A stretch of DNA of 64,000 nt from an uncultured Lachnospiraceae bacterium (lineage in GTDB: Bacteria; Bacillota; Clostridia; Lachnospirales; Lachnospiraceae). The DNA lies in the NCBI GenBank assembly GCA_910588955.1, contig CAJURQ010000002.1, positions 75,758 through 139,757 on the forward strand, read 5' to 3'. Shown piece by piece: positions 17,440 to 25,547 of this stretch; within the stretch, counting starts at the first letter, position 1; each line of letters begins with the position of its first letter. Position numbers and translations under genes: made by a program. The notes beneath the pieces were generated by a model. That model was not told where the DNA came from and did not search any database. It saw only the letters and a list, made by a program, of their open reading frames with translations.

Positions 17440-19314
17440 TCACGATAAACGTTTCGGTGAGCAAGCTCCCCGCCCCGTTATCGCGCTGTCTGCGCACGGC
17501 TCATTGCATATGCGCACATAAGCATAGACCGTCATGCTCCCGTCCCGCGCCGTGTACTCGCCAAGCAGGGAAAGTCCGGTTTCCTGCGCGTTGGAAAGCT
17601 TAATCCTTGAAAACAGATACTTCCCACCGAGCGCCCGAAACGCCTCCCCGTCCATATAAATGCGGTCGTCCGTGGCATACACCGTCTTTGTGGCGCTGAC
17701 AATGCTTAAGTCCGTCCCTGAATACAGATAAGCTCTTGCGCCCCAGTCGTCGTAGTAGATTCTGGTCGCCTCCACCCGCTCCAGCGCCGGAGCGATGATT
17801 TTCCTGAAATCTTCCTTGTACTGCTGGGAATAAAATCCCAAATAGCCGTCCAGCGTGGCGATCCCATTGTATTCCAAAACCGCCGGGTGAAAGCCGTAAG
17901 CCGCCGCCCACTCGCCCTCATAGCCAATATCCGCCTTGATCTCTTCAAACAGATCGACAGCGTAGAACTGTTCATACGTGAACTCGTCCACTTCCTGCCC
18001 GTGAAAGTGCTCGTATGCCCTGTTATAACAGGTGTTATACAAATCATTGTAGCGGGTCGGCGTCAGAATCACCGCCAGCACGGCGATACAAACAATACCG
18101 TTCGCCAGCCACATCTGCCAGATTCCCGCGTCATACAGCCTGCGCAAAATCAAAAACAGCGCCGCGTACCAGAGAAACGGATTGAAAAAGGTCGTCCGGT
18201 TAAACTGCCATCCCTCCAGAGGCGGAATCAGCTTTTCCACCAGTGAGCGAAGCGGCTCGAAGTCGTACAGCCCGTACACCACACAGTTAAACAGGATAAA
18301 GACCATCAACAGATTAAAAGGGTCGCTCAGGACCGCCTTCCCCTCTTTTTTTCGCAGATACAGCGCATTGTTTACAACAAAATACACAACGCATACCGGA
18401 AGTACAACTTTTCCATGTACGCCGTCCGCATGGAAAATACCTTCCCGGAACACCTGCACGATCTCCCCCAGAATCTCCGGCAGGGAAAGGCTTGCGTTCA
18501 CGATGGAAGAACGGATCGTCACCTCATCGCCGAAAAGCATCTGTCCGAACAGCCGGTACTCGCAGACCACGAAACCAACGGCAAGCACAAAGAACGCCCC
18601 CGTAAACCGCCACACACCATTGCCGTCCTGCCATGACAAATCCCCGCTCTTTTTCCTGCCCAGAAACGCCTTCCTGCAAAAAAGCCACAAAATTACAATC
18701 ACAAGATACCCCAGAATGAAAATCCCGTGGTAGGAAAAATAAGATACAAGCGGGTAGGCAAACAATGCCGCGTACCAGAGATACCACCGTTTCCCCTCCC
18801 CCCTGTAAATCTTAACGAGCAGCCAGACGCACAGCGGAATCGAGGCGAAGGCAAAGCCGAAGGCGGGAAAAAACCAGCAGATCCCGTAGGCAAACCCCGT
18901 CATATAGACGGCGGGACGGTATTTCAAAAACCTTTCGCCGATCAGTTCTCCCGCCAGCAGGCGGAACGAAAACATACCGATCAGAATCTTTCCCAAAAGT
19001 CCCAGCACATAAGCCGTGTAAGTCGGGAAAATCATAAAAAGCAGACTGTAGAGTGAAAGCTCGGAGGGGAGGTTGTCCCTGCTGACGCCGCCTAAGAATG
19101 GCACGTCCACCCCGTGTTTCCAAAAAGAACCCGTATTTTTCAACATCTGGAACTGCGCCAGAAACAAGTCCATGTTGTCGTGGACGCCGACATAACTGCG
19201 CTCCCCGTAACCGAAAAACACCGCCGTCATCAACAGGAGAAATCCGATTATGGGAAAGAAAAACCAATATTTTGTTATCCAGATAAACCATTTCTGTCCA
19301 ACCAGTTTCTTCAT
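17440..19314 (-). CDS. Large multi-pass membrane protein, DUF6044/YfhO-like
   Basis: The 624-residue protein has about a dozen membrane segments and an extracellular C-terminal domain of about 150 residues. The early loop GVHDNMDLFLAQFQ contains the acidic pair typical of GT-C-type proteins, and an extracellular motif FLGGVSRDNLPSE follows. It resembles DUF6044 and YfhO-like proteins, which are thought to add sugars to surface polymers from lipid-phosphate donors. The ribosome binding site is weak. The last residues look atypical (CADSAITGRGACSPKRLS), and a short AAAGCC/GGCTTT hairpin lies at 17393-17407 downstream, so the 3' end may have been altered. Context suggests a glycan-decoration role. 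Confidence 0.7.
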   Translation of the reverse strand: MKKLVGQKWFIWITKYWFFFPIIGFLLLMTAVFFGYGERSYVGVHDNMDLFLAQFQMLKNTGSFWKHGVDVPFLGGVSRDNLPSELSLYSLLFMIFPTYTAYVLGLLGKILIGMFSFRLLAGELIGERFLKYRPAVYMTGFAYGICWFFPAFGFAFASIPLCVWLLVKIYRGEGKRWYLWYAALFAYPLVSYFSYHGIFILGYLVIVILWLFCRKAFLGRKKSGDLSWQDGNGVWRFTGAFFVLAVGFVVCEYRLFGQMLFGDEVTIRSSIVNASLSLPEILGEIVQVFREGIFHADGVHGKVVLPVCVVYFVVNNALYLRKKEGKAVLSDPFNLLMVFILFNCVVYGLYDFEPLRSLVEKLIPPLEGWQFNRTTFFNPFLWYAALFLILRRLYDAGIWQMWLANGIVCIAVLAVILTPTRYNDLYNTCYNRAYEHFHGQEVDEFTYEQFYAVDLFEEIKADIGYEGEWAAAYGFHPAVLEYNGIATLDGYLGFYSQQYKEDFRKIIAPALERVEATRIYYDDWGARAYLYSGTDLSIVSATKTVYATDDRIYMDGEAFRALGGKYLFSRIKLSNAQETGLSLLGEYTARDGSMTVYAYVRICNEPCADSAITGRGACSPKRLS

Positions 19315-19411
19315 ACACGCATTCCAATCATTACTCCATCTTTACCTGCCACAACATTTCCCCCGCCATGATTCATTCCATGATCTAACAAATTCCACGG
19401 CTCTCCACATT

Positions 19412-19894
19412 TTATGACGCATTTGTCATATTATTCTCGTTTTTATGCCGCCCCGTCCGAAACACAAGCAGCTTCTGCCCGAAAAAGTTCATGACGATAA
19501 AGATGCCCATGCCAAATATCATAGCGACATTGTCGAGCAACGCCTTTGAAAACGTCCCGCCCGCCGACAGCCCGGACACATCCAGAAGCCAGCCGACAAG
19601 GGGCTGAGCCACACTGAAGGACACAAGATAACACACAATAATATTGAGGGCAAACCGCCACGGCAGCCATTTATCCCTGTTCTCCACCTTAAAGGTCAGC
19701 TTCGCGTTCGCATGGTAGGAGAAAACGCTGCCGATAAAGTAGGAAATCCCGCTGGAAAGCCAATAATTCATATGAATCAGGTTGTACAGCACCGCCATAA
19801 TCACCCAGCCGAGAAACGTGTTGATCACGCCCACCATGCCGAAATGTATGACCTCCATAATAAAATCCTTGTATTTCTCAAACAATGCTTTCAT
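19412..19894 (-). CDS. GtrA family membrane protein
   Basis: This 160-residue protein has four membrane segments and the GtrA pattern: FGMVGVINTFLGW in the first helix, an NYWLSSGISYFIGSVFSY segment, and FTGN-like end FFGQKLLVFR. GtrA proteins are believed to help flip undecaprenyl-phosphate-linked sugars, working with a DPM1-type GT2 and a GT-C transferase, all of which occur in this window. ATG 19894 was chosen with AAAGGA upstream; a TTG start at 19918 is less likely. It precedes the DUF6044-like gene by about 100 bp on the same strand, which fits a shared function. Confidence 0.9.
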   Translation of the reverse strand: MKALFEKYKDFIMEVIHFGMVGVINTFLGWVIMAVLYNLIHMNYWLSSGISYFIGSVFSYHANAKLTFKVENRDKWLPWRFALNIIVCYLVSFSVAQPLVGWLLDVSGLSAGGTFSKALLDNVAMIFGMGIFIVMNFFGQKLLVFRTGRHKNENNMTNAS

Positions 19895-20037
19895 AAGCAG
19901 CAAAATCCTTTCACACAATACGCTACGGCAAAAATGTGCCTAACTTCTTCCTCCCCGGTGCAAAACGTGATACACTCTAATTATCTTCCCGGCGCAGAGC
20001 CGAAACACAACAAAACTGCCACAGAAAGGAATTGCAC

Positions 20038-20433
20038 ATGCCATCTTTAAAAATACACCATATCGGCTACTTAGTCAAAAAAATCGAAAAAGCAAAACAG
20101 ACCTTTGAAGTCCTCGGCTACCATGTCGAACAGGACACCGTCCGCGATGAGATCCGCAAGGTGGATATCTGCTTTCTCACAAAAGACGGTTACCGGGTGG
20201 AGCTGGTCTCCCCCTTCTCCGAGGAGTCCGTGGTCGCCGGGCTTTTGAAAAAATATAAGAACACGCCCTACCACATCTGCTACGAAGCCGACGATCCGGA
20301 AGCGGCATATGCGGAACTGACCGCAAACGGCTTTGCCGCCATCGACACACCCACGCCCGCGCCCGCGCTTGACGGTCGTAACGTGGTCTTTCTGACAAGC
20401 CCCGTGATCGGGATGATCGAGTTGATTTATTAA
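20038..20433 (+). CDS. VOC family (glyoxalase-like) metalloprotein
   Basis: The 131-residue product is a single vicinal-oxygen-chelate unit. HHIGYLV at residues 7-13 gives the first metal His, YHICYEADD near residue 80 the second, and MIELIY at the C-terminus the Glu ligand. Relatives include methylmalonyl-CoA epimerase and small lyases; the exact reaction cannot be read. AAAGGA lies seven bases before the ATG. The gene is divergent from the GtrA gene and converges with the GT-C-like gene at 20435 with only one base between stop codons. No glycan role is evident from sequence alone. Confidence 0.85.
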   Translation: MPSLKIHHIGYLVKKIEKAKQTFEVLGYHVEQDTVRDEIRKVDICFLTKDGYRVELVSPFSEESVVAGLLKKYKNTPYHICYEADDPEAAYAELTANGFAAIDTPTPAPALDGRNVVFLTSPVIGMIELIY

Positions 20434-20434
20434 A

Positions 20435-21973
20435 TTATTTTTCGTTCCTTATATACATGGTAATCGTCCCGCACTTTTGCTCCGTAAAATCCGACAGGTC
20501 GAGGCTCGGTTCATAGCACCAGTGCCTGTCTTCCTCGTTATACATCACAATCACATCTATATCCGCGAAGTCAGCCTGTTCGTCCTCTCTGGGTCCATAG
20601 GAACGATTGATTTTGTTCTCGTCCTCCTCCCAGTAAAACACTTCGTCGTAACCGTGGAGACGGAACCAGTAGTACATCGTCTTGTTTCCCTCCGAATTGG
20701 GCGCGAAGCAGGATAACACCTTTTTGTCCGTTCCCTGCACCAACTCAAGCGTCGTCTCCATCATTGTCTTTATGCTCTCTCCCCGGTAGGTAAAATACTG
20801 CGCCTCCCGCAGCGTCACCCTGCCATGCGCCGCCAGCATCAGGAACAGACAGAGCATATAAGCGATCCGCCTCTTGCCGCTAAGCGGACGGAACCCGCAC
20901 CCCACAATCACAAAAAAGAAAGCATATCCCAGCACCCACGGCAGAATATAGCGCTCCTCCAGCGCGGTCTTACTGTAAGTCACGCACTGAGGCACGATAA
21001 TCGCCGCCGCAAGCAGCACTTCCCAGCCGAGCTTCTTCAGATGCTCCCAATAAGTCAGAAGAATCAGCCCCATCAACACGCCGAACCTGACATACCACTT
21101 CAGATTATTCCCAGCCGCGCTTCGCCACACCTGCACATACTGGTCAAGGGGCACGCTCTCATCCAGCCCTACATACGAGTAGTTATTCGTACCGATCACA
21201 AACAGGAGCAAGAACATTTCCGCCGCGAACATAACGCCAATCGCAAGCAGATAAAGGAGCCTTCTCCTGATCGCCTCCCACAGATTGGGAATTGTCACCG
21301 ATTTCCCCCGCATCCCGTCGTACAAAATATAAAGCCCCACAAAGAGCAGCAGCAGAATAAAAGGCTCCTTGTATATCGACATGAAGAAAAAGGCGCCCAC
21401 GCTGATAACCGCATACCGCCTTTTTTCCGTGGAAAGCCATTTCAGCAGGAAATAGAAACCCGCCGCAAACATCATGATATCGTAGGACTCCTGCGGTCCC
21501 AGCTTCCACCAAACCGCCGACTGGTAACCAACCATCACCGTCAGGGAAAAGAGCGCCGCGTAAACCATATTGCATTTCATCTGCCTTGCGCAGTAGTAGA
21601 GCGCCGCAAGCGCCGCCACAATCTCAAATGCCTTCACAACTGACATCGCTGTCAGATTTATTCCGAACACATAAGCCGTCAGCACCCTGTTGATATAGTA
21701 CAGCGGGCGGAAACGGAGCGTCAGATCAAAACCGACCGCCTCCCGCAGACAGTCCCACAGACTGTAACCTTCAAGCGTCATCCAGTCTACATACTTGGCA
21801 AACTCCCAGTCGTCCACCAGATGAAACCCCGACGTCAGCGTCCCCGTAACAATCAACAAGCCGAACACCAGCGCGGCAAAGAGAGCCCACACAAGAACAG
21901 CCTCCCTTTTATTGTTCATTTTATCCAGTTTTTTGTAAAACTCCTGCACCCTGTCAAGAAATCTGTTTACCAT
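20435..21973 (-). CDS. GT-C-like multi-pass membrane protein
   Basis: The 512-residue protein has about eleven membrane segments and a C-terminal extracellular domain of about 120 residues. HLVDDWEFAKY, early in the first large loop, supplies the Asp-Asp pair seen in GT-C enzymes, and LRFRPLYYINR follows. It starts 24 bp after the acyl carrier protein stop and lies in the same minus-strand run as the FkbH-like and SGNH genes, which implies cotranscription with the acyl-activation pair. It may transfer the sugar that is later acylated. Not assigned to a named family. Confidence 0.7.
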   Translation of the reverse strand: MVNRFLDRVQEFYKKLDKMNNKREAVLVWALFAALVFGLLIVTGTLTSGFHLVDDWEFAKYVDWMTLEGYSLWDCLREAVGFDLTLRFRPLYYINRVLTAYVFGINLTAMSVVKAFEIVAALAALYYCARQMKCNMVYAALFSLTVMVGYQSAVWWKLGPQESYDIMMFAAGFYFLLKWLSTEKRRYAVISVGAFFFMSIYKEPFILLLLFVGLYILYDGMRGKSVTIPNLWEAIRRRLLYLLAIGVMFAAEMFLLLFVIGTNNYSYVGLDESVPLDQYVQVWRSAAGNNLKWYVRFGVLMGLILLTYWEHLKKLGWEVLLAAAIIVPQCVTYSKTALEERYILPWVLGYAFFFVIVGCGFRPLSGKRRIAYMLCLFLMLAAHGRVTLREAQYFTYRGESIKTMMETTLELVQGTDKKVLSCFAPNSEGNKTMYYWFRLHGYDEVFYWEEDENKINRSYGPREDEQADFADIDVIVMYNEEDRHWCYEPSLDLSDFTEQKCGTITMYIRNEK

Positions 21974-21997
21974 GCCGTACTTTACTGCCTCTCCGCA

Positions 21998-22240
21998 CTA
22001 TCCGATCTGGCTGATAATGATATCCGCCATCTCTCCCACATTCTTCATGGAAACTACCTGTCCCATATTAAATTTCATGCCAAACTCCTGCTCCACAGCC
22101 GCCAGAAGATTGATGTGCTCCAGTGAATCCCACTCCTCGATATCATCCGCAGTGGTGGCGTCCGTGACGGTGATCTCCTCGTCATCAAACACATCCCTGA
22201 AAACCTCGTTCAACTTTTCAAACACTTCTTCTCTGCTCAT
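21998..22240 (-). CDS. Stand-alone acyl carrier protein
   Basis: The 80-residue acidic protein has the four-helix acyl carrier pattern and the phosphopantetheine attachment motif DSLEHINLL, with Ser 39 as the modified residue. AAAGGAGAGG precedes the start. It lies 37 bp downstream of the FkbH-like gene and is not near any fatty acid synthesis gene, so it is probably dedicated to the product of that enzyme. In relatives, FkbH-type enzymes load a glyceryl group from 1,3-bisphosphoglycerate onto such a carrier. The analogy is with DltC, which carries D-alanine for an MBOAT transferase. Confidence 0.92.
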   Translation of the reverse strand: MSREEVFEKLNEVFRDVFDDEEITVTDATTADDIEEWDSLEHINLLAAVEQEFGMKFNMGQVVSMKNVGEMADIIISQIG

Positions 22241-22277
22241 ATGTCCTCTCCTTTTCCCAATTTAATATATTGCCGTG

Positions 22278-24140
22278 TCATTTTTCCATATCCGCATTCA
22301 CCGCTATTACTATGTTTTTCTTTTCATAATCCGCAGGTATCTCAAACTTCCATATTGTGACGCCTGTGTCAGTTTCTTCCATCTTCTCAAACCCCATGAT
22401 TTGGTAGAAATCCTTCACCATGGCATTCTTTGCTGTCGGATAATAATATCCCATGATCGTCCCGACGCCGCATTCCCGGCACGCCTCCACCGCGCTGTCC
22501 ATCATGGCGTACTCCATGTCGCGCTTCAGTACGCGGCAGCTCATCAACCACAGCTCCAGATGCAGCACATCCCCGCCCGACGCCATATCGTCTGCCGCCG
22601 CGCCCGGCGTCTCTCCCCGCCTGTATGCGTCGACATCCGCTGCCGTTCCTTTTCTGCCGATTACCACGGAGACTACGCCGTTGTCTCCGAAACGGTCCGC
22701 CAGTTTTCCATAAAGGGTAATATAGCCCGGATTCGCCGCAAACGCCTCGATCTGCGCCTGCGTGAACCGCCTTGTGGTCAGATTAAACTGGTTACTCTTG
22801 TTGGTCAGCTGGGCGATACGCGCCATATAGACCGCCTCAAACGCACGGATCGTCCCCTGCATTTCCAGAGAGAGCAGATACTCTCTGTAATCCGCGAAAC
22901 GTTCCTGCTGTATTTTCCGCTCCGCGTTGACGCGGTACATCTCGCTGCGCTTCCTGTCATCTTCCGACAGGCTTGTCACCTCAAAAAAGCCGCTGCGGTC
23001 GAGCACCCGGATATACTGCTCTGGCGTACCGATCTCGGGAACCGCCGCCCCCGTCGTCTGTGCGCTCACAATCTCCCGCTCCGCCGGATTATCGTCCGCA
23101 AACACAAGGCTGTCCGGCAGAATGTTCAATTCCTGCGCAATCGCCGCCATATTGATGCTCTTTGGCTCCCAATTCGCCTTGATCAGCACAAAGTCCTCAG
23201 GTTTCAGAACGCCCTCCGGATGGTTTAATCCCGCGATGGCGTTGTCATACTCGTTCTTGGAGTTCACCGCGAGCATGACGCCGATGTCCTTCTGCGCCTT
23301 CACATAGCCCTGAAATTCCGAATACACCTGCCCCATCGGCGTCTCCTGCCCAATCTCCAGATTTTCCGGTCCGTCGTCCCCCACAACGCCGCCCCAGAGC
23401 GTGTTGTCCAGATCCAGCACAAGCGCCTTCTTGTTTCTGCCGAAAACCGACTTGACGATATTCGCCAGATTGTGTGCCAAAACGGGAATCGCCTGCATAC
23501 AACAGGCATACTTGTACATATGCCAGTACAGGGAATCCGCCCACCTGTCAAGCCCGTAGGACGCCGACAGATAATTGATATCATGGATATAAAAATTTCC
23601 GTGCTCCCTCGCGTACTGGTAAAACTTCTCATTCAGCCTGTTGACAAAGCAGATCCGCCCTTGAGGGTACACACCCTCCTGATTGCCCAGAAGGCGGTAA
23701 GAAGGATAATCAAAATTATTCTGGATCACGGGACAGCGATACTCTTCCGCAATTTTTCCCCACATCACAAGGAAATGGTCGTACTGTTCCGAAAGCAGCT
23801 CGTCCACCCGCTCCTCTGTGTCAGAGACGGACGGGAACACAATGTTCCGGTTGGTCGTGTGAATGAAAATCAGATCCGGCACAAACGCCCGAAGTTCCGG
23901 ATTGTCAAACATCACGTCCTGCCAATACTGCGCGTACTCCGACTCATAAAACACCGGGCGGATGCCCTGTTCCAGCAAAAACAACTCCAGCATACGGATA
24001 ATGTCATGGGTCGTGCTGCCTCCCAGAACCGCGATCCGTTTCTCCGTAAAATCCGAGCGCTCCTCGAGAAGCGCCCGCTTTATTTTCTTTGACTTCTTTA
24101 AGATAAGCTCCCCGTCGAAGGGGTATTCCAGTTCCCGCAT
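22278..24140 (-). CDS. FkbH-like HAD-IIIC enzyme with SGNH-like N-terminus and GNAT-like C-terminus
   Basis: The 620-residue protein has three parts. Residues about 35-230 look SGNH-like (VLGGSTTHD at 38-46, later DINYLSASYG). The central HAD domain begins with VLDLDNTLWGG (Asp 243 and 245) and contains FADDNPAE. The C-terminal part has LTNKSNQFNLTTRR, typical of FkbH proteins, and a GNAT-like VGTIMGYYYPTAKNAM. Characterised FkbH enzymes dephosphorylate 1,3-bisphosphoglycerate and place the glyceryl group on an acyl carrier protein. The next gene is exactly such a carrier. The start at 24140 has GGGGAG seven bases upstream. The substrate here is inferred, not proven. Confidence 0.9.
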   Translation of the reverse strand: MRELEYPFDGELILKKSKKIKRALLEERSDFTEKRIAVLGGSTTHDIIRMLELFLLEQGIRPVFYESEYAQYWQDVMFDNPELRAFVPDLIFIHTTNRNIVFPSVSDTEERVDELLSEQYDHFLVMWGKIAEEYRCPVIQNNFDYPSYRLLGNQEGVYPQGRICFVNRLNEKFYQYAREHGNFYIHDINYLSASYGLDRWADSLYWHMYKYACCMQAIPVLAHNLANIVKSVFGRNKKALVLDLDNTLWGGVVGDDGPENLEIGQETPMGQVYSEFQGYVKAQKDIGVMLAVNSKNEYDNAIAGLNHPEGVLKPEDFVLIKANWEPKSINMAAIAQELNILPDSLVFADDNPAEREIVSAQTTGAAVPEIGTPEQYIRVLDRSGFFEVTSLSEDDRKRSEMYRVNAERKIQQERFADYREYLLSLEMQGTIRAFEAVYMARIAQLTNKSNQFNLTTRRFTQAQIEAFAANPGYITLYGKLADRFGDNGVVSVVIGRKGTAADVDAYRRGETPGAAADDMASGGDVLHLELWLMSCRVLKRDMEYAMMDSAVEACRECGVGTIMGYYYPTAKNAMVKDFYQIMGFEKMEETDTGVTIWKFEIPADYEKKNIVIAVNADMEK

Positions 24141-24161
24141 ATATTTCTCCCCAAATTATAG

Positions 24162-24188
24162 AAGGCAGGTTTTTTACACCTGCCTTTT
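24162..24188 (+). terminator. Perfect 9-bp hairpin with T-rich end
   Basis: AAGGCAGGT (24162-24170) and ACCTGCCTT (24178-24186) form a perfect stem with a seven-base loop. The T tract is better on the plus strand (TTTT), but the genes on both sides are on the minus strand, so it may act as a weak attenuator between the SGNH and FkbH-like genes. Confidence 0.5.
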
Positions 24189-24218
24189 ATCATACCATAT
24201 TTTACCTGCTCTATGCAA

Positions 24219-25340
24219 TCATTCCGCCGGCGTATAGTCATTGCGGATTATTTTCGCGATCTTCTCCGCGTACAGCCGCGCTCCCAGAGGCGTCATGTGA
24301 ATGCCGTCCGCCAGATACTTATCCGCAGTACCCGCGTCGATACCGCTGTCTTCAAAAGCGTTGAAGAGGAAAACCCGCTCCTTCTCATATAGACCTGCCA
24401 CATAGCCGGTTCCCCTCGCAAACGTAACGAGCGGACCGTAACCGTAATCCAGCGAATAGCCGTCGCCGATAAAAGTATCGCCGCTAAAGACCTGACAATA
24501 GTGAGGTGCAACCAGCAGAATCCCCGCATCCGGAAAACGCTCTTTCAGTCTGCTGATCGCATCCTGAAGCGCCCCTGTATAGGTGTGCGCTTCATCTACC
24601 GCCAAGGTGTCCCCGCCCTCCAGATATCTGCTGTTGGGTATCTGCTTGGTCAGGAAATCGTTCACGCCGTACTCTATAATAAAATAATCCGTCTTGTCAA
24701 AATCACACGTTTTCAGCACGTCACCCGCCGCATAACCGTCGAAGATATCCGTATTGATATTGCCCAGAATCCCGTTCACCACACCGAGCAGTCCGCGGGA
24801 CTCCCAATTCGCGAAATTGTACTGCTCTGTCGGCATAAGCGCCGCCGTCGTGCCGCCCATGGACATATTGTAGACCTTTGCGTTAAGCTGCTCGCTGATG
24901 ATATCAGCCGCACCGCTCTCCGACCTGTCGCCGTCCATAATGCTGTCGCCCAGTATGACAATCTGCATATCGTACTTCCTGTTATCTTCCTCTTTGGGCA
25001 CAGAATCCTCTTTCTTTTCTTCCGCCTTTTGTGTCGTCTGCGTTTTCGACGTTTCCTGCTTTTCAATTTTGGCGGGCTCCGTCTCATGCTCCGCCTCGCT
25101 GGCAACAGGCGCCGTTTCACTCTCGGCAGTTACCACGCTGGATCCTTCTCTCAGGCTGCGCCATTCCTCTTTCAGTTCCTCCACCGCCTGACGGTTCTGC
25201 TCCTCCAGATCGAGCCGTTCCCGCTCTACCTTCATCTGCGCCTGTCCATATACAATCTCAATAATTGCCAAAATGCAAAAACCAATCAGAATGACCAGAA
25301 GCAAATTTATATTCTGTCTTCCACGCTTCGTATTTCCCAT
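24219..25340 (-). CDS. Membrane-anchored SGNH/GDSL hydrolase
   Basis: The 373-residue protein has one N-terminal membrane segment (about residues 11-31), a charged coiled-coil-like and Glu/Lys/Thr-rich stalk to about residue 122, and an extracellular SGNH domain. GDSIMDG (Ser 133), EYGVNDF and DGIHMTPLG (Asp 345, His 348) give a complete catalytic set. It is the first gene of the run leading to the FkbH-like enzyme and the acyl carrier protein, so it is a candidate for the extracellular step that transfers or removes the activated acyl group. AAAGG lies upstream of the start at 25340. Confidence 0.88.
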   Translation of the reverse strand: MGNTKRGRQNINLLLVILIGFCILAIIEIVYGQAQMKVERERLDLEEQNRQAVEELKEEWRSLREGSSVVTAESETAPVASEAEHETEPAKIEKQETSKTQTTQKAEEKKEDSVPKEEDNRKYDMQIVILGDSIMDGDRSESGAADIISEQLNAKVYNMSMGGTTAALMPTEQYNFANWESRGLLGVVNGILGNINTDIFDGYAAGDVLKTCDFDKTDYFIIEYGVNDFLTKQIPNSRYLEGGDTLAVDEAHTYTGALQDAISRLKERFPDAGILLVAPHYCQVFSGDTFIGDGYSLDYGYGPLVTFARGTGYVAGLYEKERVFLFNAFEDSGIDAGTADKYLADGIHMTPLGARLYAEKIAKIIRNDYTPAE

Positions 25341-25547
25341 CTTTTTACCGACCTTTCCTCTATAATCATGCTTACGCCTTGTTTCCCCCCTGCAATCTGG
25401 ATCTACTTTAACACATTTTTTCCAATTTTCCTATTGTATGTGCCCGGAATTAAAAAAATCTTCCATAAATCTTAATATGTTATGGTATATTATAATAAAG
25501 ACAACTTTAAAATATGCGAAACAATTCATTTACGAAAGGATACGCCG

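Noticed and set aside
22275..23228. 317-residue open frame on the plus strand
   Set aside because: It is opposite the FkbH-like gene, His/Arg-rich and without initiation signals.
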